A DNA stretch of 5,385 nucleotides from GAS188 sp044445965. Its GTDB lineage: Bacteria > Pseudomonadota > Alphaproteobacteria > Rhizobiales > Beijerinckiaceae. Where the stretch lies: positions 1 through 5,385 of the forward strand of contig JBIOEJ010000230.1 in the NCBI GenBank assembly GCA_044445965.1. Direction: 5' to 3'. The position numbers and the translations under genes were made by a program. Below are positions 1-5,385 of this stretch, piece after piece. The first letter of the stretch is position 1. Each line of letters starts with the position of its first letter. A model generated the notes under the pieces. The model worked only from the letters and a program-made list of their open reading frames with translations, did no database searches and had not been told where the DNA came from.

Positions 1-408
1 GCCCGTCGCGCTGCCTCGCTCGGTGATCAGGTTGAGCACCCCGACCCCGCCAGATTCGAGCTCGCTCTCGATCGGCCATTCGCCCGGAAAGGATACCGGC
101 CGAAACGGCTGGCGCACATCGATCGGCGGGGATGCGGCAGGTCGCAGGACGAGGCCGCTCCCCTCGATGACGCCAAGCGCTCGGTCATAGCCGGAAAGGT
201 CCGAGAATGGTCCCGGCCGCTCGATGCGGGTGCGCCCGAAGCGCCACGGCACGCCGCTCCAATCCTCGGCGCCGGCGCCGGGGCGGTAGGCGGAGGCGAT
301 GTCGACCGTGACCCCGCCGCCATTCTTCCAGGGCGTCCGCCGATAGGCCGTCGGATCGAGACGCTCGCAGGTGAAGGCGTTCGACGGGTCGACGACGGCT
401 GCGCTCAT
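1..408 (-). CDS. HutD/Ves family protein, partial (C-terminus beyond left edge)
   Basis: An open frame of 136 codons starts at ATG 408-406 and leaves the window without a stop. Family-like segments are TPWKNGGGVT (residues 25-34), PWRFGRTRIERPGPFS (54-69), GYDRALGVIEGSGLVL (73-88), PFRPVSFPGEWP (101-112) and NLITERG (126-132). They follow the order of the HutD/Ves cupin fold. HutD is a small cytoplasmic bicupin that in Pseudomonas modulates histidine-utilisation (hut) expression; Ves is the E. coli stress-inducible relative. No catalytic activity is established for the family. The start overlaps the antitoxin stop as ATGA, and AAGG at 418-415 lies 6 nt upstream, so translational coupling is likely. 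Residues 1-12 (MSAAVVDPSNAF) precede the conserved core and are unlike usual HutD starts. No other hut gene is in view, so the exact role is open. Confidence 0.85.
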   Translation of the reverse strand, partial: MSAAVVDPSNAFTCERLDPTAYRRTPWKNGGGVTVDIASAYRPGAGAEDWSGVPWRFGRTRIERPGPFSDLSGYDRALGVIEGSGLVLRPAASPPIDVRQPFRPVSFPGEWPIESELESGGVGVLNLITERGSATG

Positions 409-644
409 GGACGACCTTGGTCGCGAAGGCTCTTCCAGGACAGACCACCGAGCGTCGTGCCCTTGCGCAGCATCTTCAGTTTTTCGATGGCTTCGCCGGC
501 GCGCTCCCGGTCGATCTGCCGCGCCCCGATGAGCCGGGCGACGGGCTTGCCATGCTTGGTGATGACCACTTCCTCGCCCGCCGCGACGCGATCGAGAAGC
601 GTCGAGAGATGGGTTTTTGCCTCGGAAACTCGGACGGTGATCAT
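405..644 (-). CDS. Phd/YefM-family antitoxin, 79 aa, no adjacent toxin
   Basis: This 79-residue protein has the classic Phd/YefM layout. The N-terminal DNA-binding fold is ITVRVSEAKTHLSTLLDRVAAGEEVVITKHGKPVARLI (residues 2-39), with the family hallmarks SEAK, the amphipathic helix, GEEVVITKHGKPVA and ARL. A charged helix and the tail GGLSWKSLRDQGRP follow, the part that normally binds the toxin. Such antitoxins neutralise a toxin, often a VapC/PIN or RelE-type protein, and repress their own promoter. The start at 644 is chosen over the ATG at 647 because GGAG at 653-650 is only 2 nt from the latter but 5 nt from the former; it also matches the usual MITV-type family start. A toxin gene normally follows with a short overlap. 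Here a HutD-like gene holds that place with an ATGA overlap, so the antitoxin appears orphaned. Confidence 0.9.
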   Translation of the reverse strand: MITVRVSEAKTHLSTLLDRVAAGEEVVITKHGKPVARLIGARQIDRERAGEAIEKLKMLRKGTTLGGLSWKSLRDQGRP

Positions 645-678
645 CATTGCTCCATTGGCCCGGAACAATCGGACGGTG
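623..678. repeat. CGGAA-N3-TCGGACGGTG direct repeat across antitoxin start
   Basis: Copy one (623-639) lies inside the first codons of the antitoxin gene. Copy two (661-678) lies just upstream of its start. Both carry CGGAA followed by TCGGACGGTG, with 2 or 3 nt between, and the copies start 38 bp apart. Phd/YefM antitoxins autoregulate by binding repeated operator sites over their own promoter and start, so this pair is a plausible operator. That is an inference from position only, since no dyad symmetry is obvious in the unit. Confidence 0.35.
650..653 (-). promoter_or_regulatory. Ribosome binding site of the antitoxin gene
   Basis: GGAG on the minus strand lies 5 nt before the ATG at 644 and 2 nt before the tandem ATG at 647. 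The spacing selects 644 as the main start. Confidence 0.6.
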
Positions 679-758
679 CAAGCCCAGCCGAATTCGCGAT
701 CCTATCGAATATCCTCGGCCTATATGCCATTATCCCCCTGCGTCCCTTTCCGGACCAG

Positions 759-786
759 ACCCTGCAAGACAACCCTGCAAGACAAC
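759..786 (+). repeat. Perfect 13-bp tandem repeat upstream of amidohydrolase
   Basis: CCCTGCAAGACAA occurs twice in direct succession (760-772 and 773-785), with one matching base on each side, giving 28 nt of period 13. It ends immediately before the AAAGAG ribosome-binding-like sequence of the amidohydrolase. It could be an operator for a regulator reading the same helix face imperfectly, a leader element, or a replication-slippage duplication. The sequence does not decide between these. Confidence 0.55.
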
Positions 787-792
787 AAAGAG
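787..792 (+). promoter_or_regulatory. Probable ribosome binding site of the amidohydrolase
   Basis: AAAGAG lies 8 nt before the GTG at 801. It is a modest match to the anti-Shine-Dalgarno sequence but better than anything before the internal ATG at 828, so it favours the GTG start. Confidence 0.45.
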
Positions 793-800
793 TGCCGATC

Positions 801-2000
801 GTGGAAAACCAAGACCTCCTGCGTGAGATGGAGCCCTATGAGGCGGAGCTCACCGAAATCCGGCGCGACATCCACGCCCATCCCGAAACCGGCTTCGAGG
901 AGGAGCGCACGGCGGCGGTCGTCGCCGCGAAGCTGCGGGATTGGGGCATCGAGGTCGCCGAGGGCGTCGGCAAGACCGGCGTCGTCGGCACCATCGTAGG
1001 CGACCGCGCCGGACAGCGCGCCATCGGGCTTCGCGCCGACATGGACGCCTTGAACATCCTCGAGCAGAACGGCTTCGCGCATGCCTCGCGGAACGCCGGC
1101 AAGATGCATGCCTGCGGCCATGACGGCCATACCACCATGCTGCTGGGCGCTGCCCGCTATCTCGCCGAGCATCGCGATTTCGGCGGCACCGTGCACCTCA
1201 TCTTCCAGCCGGCCGAAGAGGGCATGGGCGGCGCGCGCGCCATGATCGCGGAAGGGTTGTTCGACCGCTTCCCCTGCGATGTGGTCTACGGGATGCACAA
1301 TATGCCGGGCGTCCCGGTGGGGCAGTTCGGCATCAGGCCTGGCCCCATGATGGCCGCCGGCGACCGCTGGGAGGTCATCTTCAAGGGGACGGGCGGCCAT
1401 GGCGGCGCGACGCCGCATCTATCGACCGACGTGACGATCGTGCAGGCGCATTTCGTGCTGGCCCTGCAGACGATCGTCGGGCGCAATATCGCGGCGATCG
1501 AGCCGGCGGTAATCAGCGTCGGCTATATCGGCGGAGGAGCGCGGCGCTCGACCAACGTCATGCCCGCCGAGATGGTGATCGGCGGCACGTCGCGCAGCTT
1601 CAGCGAGCCTACCCGCGACATCATCGAGCGACGCATGCGCGAGCTCGCGACAGCGCTCGCCGCCGCCCATGGCTGCTCGGCCGAGGTGGAGTTCAACCGC
1701 CTCGGCAAGGCCCTCGTCAACCATGCCGAGCAGACCGAGGTCGCGATCAAGGCCGCCTCCTCGGTCGTCGGCGAGGCCAAGGTCGACGGGGCGATCAAGC
1801 CGATCACCGGCGGCGAGGATTTCACCGAGATGCTGCTGCGGAAGCCCGGCGCCTTCATCTTCATCGGCAATGGCGTCGATCCGCAGGGCGGGTCGCACGG
1901 CCTGCACACGCCGAAATTCGAGTTCAACGACGAGATCCTGACGCTCGGCGCATCCTATTGGGTGAGCCTGGTGCGCGAGGAGCTGGCGACGGGCGCCTGA
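801..2000 (+). CDS. M20 family metallopeptidase / amidohydrolase (hippurate hydrolase-like)
   Basis: This 399-residue protein is a complete M20D-type amidohydrolase. The family are cytoplasmic two-metal enzymes that hydrolyse an amide bond, as in hippurate, N-acetyl-amino acids or indole-acetyl-amino acids, releasing the free amino acid. Visible motifs are RRDIHAHPETGFEE near residues 21-34, GLRADMDAL near 74-82, MHACGHDGHT with metal ligands C105 and H107, QPAEEG (136-141) with general base E139 and ligand E140, MHN with H166, the dimerisation-domain GGHGGATPH around H200, GGEDF (337-341) and HGLHTP with H369. All expected metal and catalytic residues are present, and the length fits the family. 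GTG 801 is preferred for its ribosome binding site; ATG 828 would remove nine residues and is also possible. The frame is open upstream to 417, but that part lies antisense to the antitoxin. The true substrate cannot be told from sequence. Confidence 0.94.
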   Translation: MENQDLLREMEPYEAELTEIRRDIHAHPETGFEEERTAAVVAAKLRDWGIEVAEGVGKTGVVGTIVGDRAGQRAIGLRADMDALNILEQNGFAHASRNAGKMHACGHDGHTTMLLGAARYLAEHRDFGGTVHLIFQPAEEGMGGARAMIAEGLFDRFPCDVVYGMHNMPGVPVGQFGIRPGPMMAAGDRWEVIFKGTGGHGGATPHLSTDVTIVQAHFVLALQTIVGRNIAAIEPAVISVGYIGGGARRSTNVMPAEMVIGGTSRSFSEPTRDIIERRMRELATALAAAHGCSAEVEFNRLGKALVNHAEQTEVAIKAASSVVGEAKVDGAIKPITGGEDFTEMLLRKPGAFIFIGNGVDPQGGSHGLHTPKFEFNDEILTLGASYWVSLVREELATGA

Positions 2001-2006
2001 CGAGGC

Positions 2007-2099
2007 ATGAAGGTCATCACCACCTCGGAGCCGGAGAAGCTGCCGGAGAATGTCCGCGGCCTCGTCGATGAAGGCCGGCCGCTGCCGCAAGGCGATTGC
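2007..2099 (+). pseudogene. Possible truncated start of a small unknown gene
   Basis: From ATG 2007, 6 bp after the amidohydrolase stop, about 31 codons (MKVITTSEPEKLPENVRGLV and on to residue DC) use almost only G- or C-ending codons like the neighbouring genes. The frame then runs into the left arm of the DUF559 cassette, where the translation becomes repeat-derived (arginine, proline, glycine and alanine), and stops at 2220-2222. This looks like the 5' part of a small gene interrupted by the cassette. The weak points are a GAGG only 1 nt from the ATG, no recognisable domain, and a short length in DNA where open frames are common. It may equally be non-coding spacer. Confidence 0.25.
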
Positions 2100-2100
2100 G

Positions 2101-2167
2101 CGCGCCCCCCTTCTCCCGCCCTTCGCGGGAGAAGGTGCCCCGACGCAGTCGGGGCGGATGAGGGTGC
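2101..2167 (-). repeat. Left arm: double-hairpin palindromic repeat
   Basis: The outer hairpin pairs 2109-2119 with 2125-2135 (11 bp, 5-nt loop). The inner hairpin pairs 2137-2144 with 2148-2155 (8 bp, loop GCA). The inner arm is 2152-2166. GGGAGAAGG-type palindromes of this kind are common between genes in GC-rich Hyphomicrobiales, a point from general familiarity and not checked here. The ATG at 2158, inside this arm, is in frame with the DUF559 gene. Confidence 0.8.
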
Positions 2168-2196
2168 TTGCGACCCTGGCCGGCTTGCTCGATCAT
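2168..2196 (+). promoter_or_regulatory. Weak candidate promoter of the DUF559 gene
   Basis: TTGCGA (2168-2173) and GATCAT (2191-2196) are separated by 17 bp, and each matches four of six consensus bases. The pair sits directly inside the left repeat and just before the ATG at 2206, which would leave almost no leader. Given the GC-rich background this may be chance. Confidence 0.2.
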
Positions 2197-2205
2197 CTTC
2201 GCGGA

Positions 2206-2583
2206 ATGCGACGCTTCACTGACCACCAGCTCGCCCGCGCGCGGCATTTGCGCCGCGAAATGACGCGTGCGGAAACGATATTATGGCGTTGCTTGCGAGA
2301 TCGTGGCATCGGCGCGAAGTTCCGTCGGCAAGTGCCCATCGGACCCTATGTCGGCGACTTCGTCTGTGTTGGCGCCAGGATCATCGTGGAACTAGACGGT
2401 CCTCCGCATGAAAAATCCGAACAGCAAACCCATGACAGGCGCCGCGACCAATGGTTGCGGGCGAAAGGCTGGTGCGTCCTACGATTTTCGAATGATCTTG
2501 TGATCGGCGACGGGGAAATCGTCCTCCAAGAGATCGGCAACGCGATCGCCGCCGCCTCCTCACCCTCATCCGCCCATCGCTGA
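2206..2583 (+). CDS. DUF559 domain endonuclease-like protein (Vsr-related fold), 125 aa
   Basis: DUF559 proteins are small PD-(D/E)XK-like proteins related to the Vsr mismatch endonucleases; their biological role is mostly unknown. Features in order are LARARHLRREMTRAETILWRCL (residues 9-30, with E23), FRRQVPIGPYVGDFVC (39-54, with D51), IVELDGPPHE (60-69, with E62, D64 and H68) and WCVLRFSND (89-97). The expected acidic and histidine positions are intact, so it looks active. The tail SSPSSAHR and the TGA stop are encoded by the right repeat arm. The start at ATG 2206 fits the family length. ATG 2158, in the left arm, would add 16 residues, and neither has a good ribosome binding site. Codons such as ATA, TTA and CGA and the lower GC suggest acquisition from elsewhere. 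It is convergent with mutS; a shared role in repair is conceivable, but only the position hints at it. Confidence 0.88.
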   Translation: MRRFTDHQLARARHLRREMTRAETILWRCLRDRGIGAKFRRQVPIGPYVGDFVCVGARIIVELDGPPHEKSEQQTHDRRRDQWLRAKGWCVLRFSNDLVIGDGEIVLQEIGNAIAAASSPSSAHR

Positions 2584-2629
2584 CGCGATGGGCACCTTCT
2601 CCCGCTTAGCGGGAGAAGGAAGGGCGCGC
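2560..2629 (+). repeat. Right arm: double-hairpin palindromic repeat, inverted copy
   Basis: The inner arm 2561-2575 is followed by a hairpin pairing 2572-2580 with 2585-2593 (9 bp, loop TGAC). A second hairpin pairs 2595-2605 with 2609-2619 (11 bp, loop TTA). The 16 nt at 2590-2605 are the exact reverse complement of 2125-2140 in the left arm. The first hairpin's loop carries the DUF559 stop codon. Transcripts of mutS would read into this arm from the other side. There is no T-tract, so it is not a standard terminator, although it may protect 3' ends. Confidence 0.8.
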
Positions 2630-2635
2630 CGGCCC

Positions 2636-5371
2636 TCACTCCCCCGAACCCGGCACCGCCTTCAACCGATACAAGGCTTCCAGCGCCTCGCGCGGCGTAA
2701 GCTCGTCGGGATTTATGCCGGCGAGCGCCTCGCGCAGCTCGTCGCGCCTTTCCGGTCGCGGCTCGGCCGGCGCCGCCGCGCTCGCCGCCGCGAACAGCGG
2801 CAATTCCTCGATCAGCTTCGCCGCCGGCTTCTCGCGCTCGGTGCGTTCGAGGCCGGCGAGGATGGCTTTCGCCCGCGCGATCACCGGGGGCGGCAGGCCC
2901 GCGAGCCTGGCCACCTGCACCCCATAGCTGCGGTCGGCGGCGCCCGCCACCACCTCATGCAGGAACACCACGTCGCCCTTCCATTCGCGCACCGTGCTCG
3001 TCAGGTTGACGAGGCGCTTCAGGCGTCCGGCGAGCGCGGTCAGCTCATGGAAATGCGTGGCGAACAGCGCCCGGCAGCGATTCTCCCCATGGAGATGCTC
3101 GAGCGTCGCCCAGGCGATGGAGAGGCCGTCGAAGGTCGCGGTGCCGCGGCCGATCTCGTCGAGGATGACGAGCGAGCGTTCCGAGGCCTGGTTCAGGATG
3201 GCGGCGGTCTCGATCATCTCGACCATGAAGGTCGAGCGCCCGCGCGCCAGATCATCCGCGGCGCCTACCCGCGAGAACAGCTTGTCGACGACGCCGATCA
3301 CCGCCCGCTCGGCCGGCACATAGGAGCCGATCTGGGCGAGGATGGCGATCAGCGCGTTCTGGCGCAGATAAGTGGATTTGCCGGCCATGTTGGGGCCGGT
3401 GACGATGGCGATGCGGCCTGCCTCTTCGCCCTGGGGCGGAGAGAGATCGCAGGCGTTCGAGACGAAGCTCTTGCCGTCGCGCTTGAGCGCCGCCTCGACG
3501 ACGGGATGGCGGCCGCCGGCGATCTCGAAAGAAAGGCTGCGCTCGACGCTCGGCCGCACCCATCCGAGATCGGCCGCGAGCGCGGCGAGCCCCGCCGCCA
3601 CGTCGACCGCGGCGATGCCGCGCGCCACGGCCTCGATCGCGCCCCGCGCCGCGACGATTTTCGCCGCGAGCCGCGCGAAGACCGAAAGCTCGATCGACAA
3701 GGCCTCGCCGGCGGCCGAGGCGATCTTGCTTTCGAGCTCGCCGAGCTCGGCGGTCGAGAAGCGCATGGCGCCCGCCATGGTCTGGCGATGCGCGAAGATC
3801 CGGGTCAGCGGTTCCTTGACGAAGCGCTCGCCCGCCGCCTGCGGCACCTCGACGAAGTAGCCGAGCATATTGTTGTGCTTGACGCGCAAGGCCCGGCAAT
3901 CGGTCTCCTGCGCATAGCGCGCCTGCAGCGCCGCGATCACCCGGCGGCTCTCGTCGCGCAGCGCCCGCGCCTCGTCGAGCGCGGCGTCATAGCCCGGCCG
4001 CACGAAGCCCCCTTCCCGCTTGAGGAGCGGCAGCTCGTCGGCCAGCGCCGCGGCGATGTCCCGCGACAGCGCGGGCTCGGCGCGTCCCATCGCCTGTCCG
4101 GCCTCGGTCAGCTCGGCGCTCGCCTGCGTCCCCGTTTCGGCGAGCGTCAGCGACAGCGAATGCGCAGCTTCCAGGGCTTGCCCGATGGCGGCGAGGTCGC
4201 GCGGCCCGGCGCGGTCGAGCGCGAGCCTGGCGAGCGCGCGCAGGATGTCGGGTATGCGCCGCAGGCGCGCGCGGATCGTGGCGCAAAGCTCCGGCCTCTC
4301 GACGAAGAAGGCCACGGCGTCGAGCCTCACCCCGATGGCGCCGGGATCGACGAGCGGGCTCGCCAGGCGTTCGGCGATGAGCCTCGCGCCCGCCCCTGTG
4401 GCGCTGCGGTCGATGACCGACAGCAGGCTGCCGGCGCGCTCGCCCGACAAGGTGCGGGCGAGCTCGAGATTGGCGCGCGTCGCCGCGTCGATGCGCATGA
4501 CGCCGGCTTCGCTCCCCCGGACCGGGATGGAGAGCGGCGGACGCGCGCCGCGCTGAGTGCGCTCCACATAGGCGATGGCCGAGCCAGCGGCCGCGAGCTC
4601 GGCGCGCGAGAACTGCCCGAAGGCGTCGATCGAGGCGACCTCGAAATAGGCGGCGAGCCTCGCCGCGGCCGTCCCCGCATCGATGCCCTCGCGCGGCTGC
4701 GGCGCGACCGGGGCCCGCATTTCGCTCCACAGGCCCGAGAGCGCCTTGTCCTCATGCACCGCCTCGGCCACGATGATCTCGCGCGGATCGAAGCGCGCCA
4801 TCTCGGCGGCGAGGCCGTCCGGCCCCGTCTCGCTCAGCGCGAAGGTGCCGGTCGAGATGTCGAGCGCCGCGAGCCCATAGGTCCAGCCGCCGTCCGCGGC
4901 GCGCACCCGCGCCACCGCGACGAGCGTGTTGGCGCGCGCCGGGTCGAGCAGCGCCTCCTCGGTGATGGTGCCCGGCGTCACGAGCCGCGTCACGTCGCGG
5001 CGCACCACCGATTTCGAGCCGCGCTTACGCGCCTCGGCCGGATCCTCGAGCTGCTCGCAGACGGCGACCCGATGGCCGAGCGCGATCAGGCGCTGCAGAT
5101 ATTCGTCGGCGCGGTGCACCGGCACGCCGCACATCGGGATGTCGTTGCCGTGATGGCGCCCGCGCTTGGTGAGCACGATGCCGAGCGCCCGGCTCGCGAC
5201 CTCCGCATCCTCGAAGAACAGCTCGTAGAAATCGCCCATCCGGTAGAACAGCAGGCAGTCGGGGTTGGCGGCCTTGATCTCGACGAACTGCGCCATCACC
5301 GGCGTGACGTGGTCGACGGAGCGCGAGGGCGCTGTCGGGGGCGGCGTCTTAAAGCTCGGCGCGTGCTGCAT
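2636..5371 (-). CDS. mutS: DNA mismatch repair protein MutS, complete, 911 aa
   Basis: MutS recognises base mismatches and small loops in newly copied DNA and, with MutL, triggers excision. The mismatch-binding domain carries GDFYELF with the Phe-X-Glu wedge F48-Y49-E50. Connector, lever and clamp regions follow to about residue 600. The ABC-type ATPase has Walker A GPNMAGKST (659-667), signature STFMVEM (713-719), Walker B LVILDEIGRGTATFDG (734-749) and ATHFHEL (771-777). EELPLF (855-860) resembles a sliding-clamp-binding motif, followed by an Ala/Pro linker. The end, GINPDELTPREALEALYRLK (885-904), matches the MutS tetramerisation segment. Length is normal and no key residue is missing. ATG 5371 follows AAGGG (5379-5375) by only 3 nt; no stop lies between it and the right edge, so a slightly longer start is not excluded. 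It ends 6 bp from the DUF559 cassette and is convergent with it. Confidence 0.98.
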   Translation of the reverse strand: MQHAPSFKTPPPTAPSRSVDHVTPVMAQFVEIKAANPDCLLFYRMGDFYELFFEDAEVASRALGIVLTKRGRHHGNDIPMCGVPVHRADEYLQRLIALGHRVAVCEQLEDPAEARKRGSKSVVRRDVTRLVTPGTITEEALLDPARANTLVAVARVRAADGGWTYGLAALDISTGTFALSETGPDGLAAEMARFDPREIIVAEAVHEDKALSGLWSEMRAPVAPQPREGIDAGTAAARLAAYFEVASIDAFGQFSRAELAAAGSAIAYVERTQRGARPPLSIPVRGSEAGVMRIDAATRANLELARTLSGERAGSLLSVIDRSATGAGARLIAERLASPLVDPGAIGVRLDAVAFFVERPELCATIRARLRRIPDILRALARLALDRAGPRDLAAIGQALEAAHSLSLTLAETGTQASAELTEAGQAMGRAEPALSRDIAAALADELPLLKREGGFVRPGYDAALDEARALRDESRRVIAALQARYAQETDCRALRVKHNNMLGYFVEVPQAAGERFVKEPLTRIFAHRQTMAGAMRFSTAELGELESKIASAAGEALSIELSVFARLAAKIVAARGAIEAVARGIAAVDVAAGLAALAADLGWVRPSVERSLSFEIAGGRHPVVEAALKRDGKSFVSNACDLSPPQGEEAGRIAIVTGPNMAGKSTYLRQNALIAILAQIGSYVPAERAVIGVVDKLFSRVGAADDLARGRSTFMVEMIETAAILNQASERSLVILDEIGRGTATFDGLSIAWATLEHLHGENRCRALFATHFHELTALAGRLKRLVNLTSTVREWKGDVVFLHEVVAGAADRSYGVQVARLAGLPPPVIARAKAILAGLERTEREKPAAKLIEELPLFAAASAAAPAEPRPERRDELREALAGINPDELTPREALEALYRLKAVPGSGE

Positions 5372-5385
5372 GCGCCCTTGTAGCA

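Larger units (their letters stand above)
645..800. promoter_or_regulatory. Divergent intergenic control region
   Basis: This 156-bp gap separates the diverging antitoxin and amidohydrolase genes and must hold both promoters unless transcription enters from elsewhere. It contains the most AT-rich patch here (about 690-735), with TATATG at 721-726 on the plus strand and GATAAT at 734-729 on the minus strand as -10-like hexamers. Neither has a convincing -35 partner at 16-18 bp, so no specific promoter is called. A short palindrome, CGAATTCG, lies at 689-696. The region ends in a 13-bp tandem repeat just before the amidohydrolase ribosome binding site. Confidence 0.5.
2100..2630. mobile_element. 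Candidate cassette: DUF559 gene between inverted double-hairpin repeats
   Basis: Two inverted copies of a roughly 65-70 bp repeat frame one DUF559 nuclease gene with little other sequence. In common orientation each copy reads: a 15-nt inner arm (CACCCTCATCCGCCC, identical in both), a first hairpin, a 16-nt shared block ending in CCTTCTCCCGC, a second 11-bp hairpin, then a G/C-rich outer edge. GCGCGCC stands at both outer ends (2100-2106 and 2624-2630) and could be a 7-bp target duplication, but the motif is nearly its own inverse, so this is weak. The interior is about 57% GC (138 of 240 bases at 2281-2520), below both neighbours. No transposase is present, so movement would need help in trans or use of the nuclease itself. 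It may instead be a gene that happens to lie between two dispersed repeats. Confidence 0.45.

Noticed and set aside
719..734. Specific -10 promoter boxes TATATG (plus) and GATAAT (minus)
   Set aside because: Neither has a -35-like partner at an acceptable distance, so no transcription start can be supported.
417..800. N-terminal extension of the amidohydrolase frame
   Set aside because: The extension overlaps the antitoxin gene antisense and the intergenic region, has no family similarity, and the enzyme is complete from 801.
1419..2090. Minus-strand open frame of 223 codons opposite the amidohydrolase
   Set aside because: It has low-complexity composition and no recognisable motif, and it lies opposite a gene whose catalytic motifs are all intact.
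2050..2205. Upstream extension of the DUF559 frame
   Set aside because: It translates through the left repeat arm and has no family similarity; the DUF559 domain begins after 2206. The ATG at 2158 remains a lesser alternative.
2595..2619. 11-bp hairpin as a rho-independent terminator for mutS or DUF559
   Set aside because: No T-run follows the stem on either strand, and the same hairpin recurs in the left arm, so it is better explained as part of the repeat.
2100..2630. CRISPR array or classical insertion sequence
   Set aside because: There are only two inverted arms, not spaced direct repeats, and no transposase is encoded between them.
2588..5383. Very long plus-strand open frame (931 codons) opposite mutS
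   Set aside because: Its translation is arginine-, alanine- and glycine-rich with no domain, while the minus strand encodes a complete MutS. Long antisense frames are expected in DNA with strong G/C third positions.

Overview
The window is GC-rich, with codons strongly biased to G or C in third position. Its MutS has features usual in alphaproteobacteria: an EELPLF-type clamp motif and an RGTATFDG Walker B extension. It is most likely chromosomal DNA of a member of the Hyphomicrobiales (Rhizobiales). The genus cannot be fixed from sequence alone.

Layout. (1) Positions 1-644, minus strand: a small Phd/YefM-type antitoxin gene (405-644) overlaps by ATGA a HutD/Ves-family gene that runs off the left edge (1-408). 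No toxin gene sits where one is normally expected. (2) Positions 645-800: a divergent control region with a perfect 13-bp tandem repeat and a CGGAA...TCGGACGGTG direct repeat. (3) Positions 801-2000, plus strand: a complete M20-family amidohydrolase of the hippurate hydrolase / N-acyl-amino-acid amidohydrolase type. (4) Positions 2001-2099: a short stretch with coding-like codons that may be the broken start of a small gene. (5) Positions about 2100-2630: a compact cassette made of a DUF559 (Vsr-like, PD-(D/E)XK-fold) nuclease gene framed by two inverted copies of a two-hairpin repeat. (6) Positions 2636-5371, minus strand: complete mutS, convergent with the cassette and ending 6 bp beyond its right edge.

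Working together. The antitoxin and HutD genes are probably co-transcribed. HutD proteins are linked to histidine utilisation, and the M20 enzyme would release an amino acid from an acylated or amidated substrate, so both may belong to amino-acid catabolism, although no direct link is visible. MutS is a housekeeping mismatch-repair gene. The DUF559 cassette looks like an insertion between the amidohydrolase and mutS: its interior is about 57% GC against roughly 65-78% in sampled stretches of the neighbours. It is the least ordinary part of the window. The repeat arms keep perfect stems although one stem differs in sequence, and the right arm supplies the last codons and the stop codon of the nuclease.
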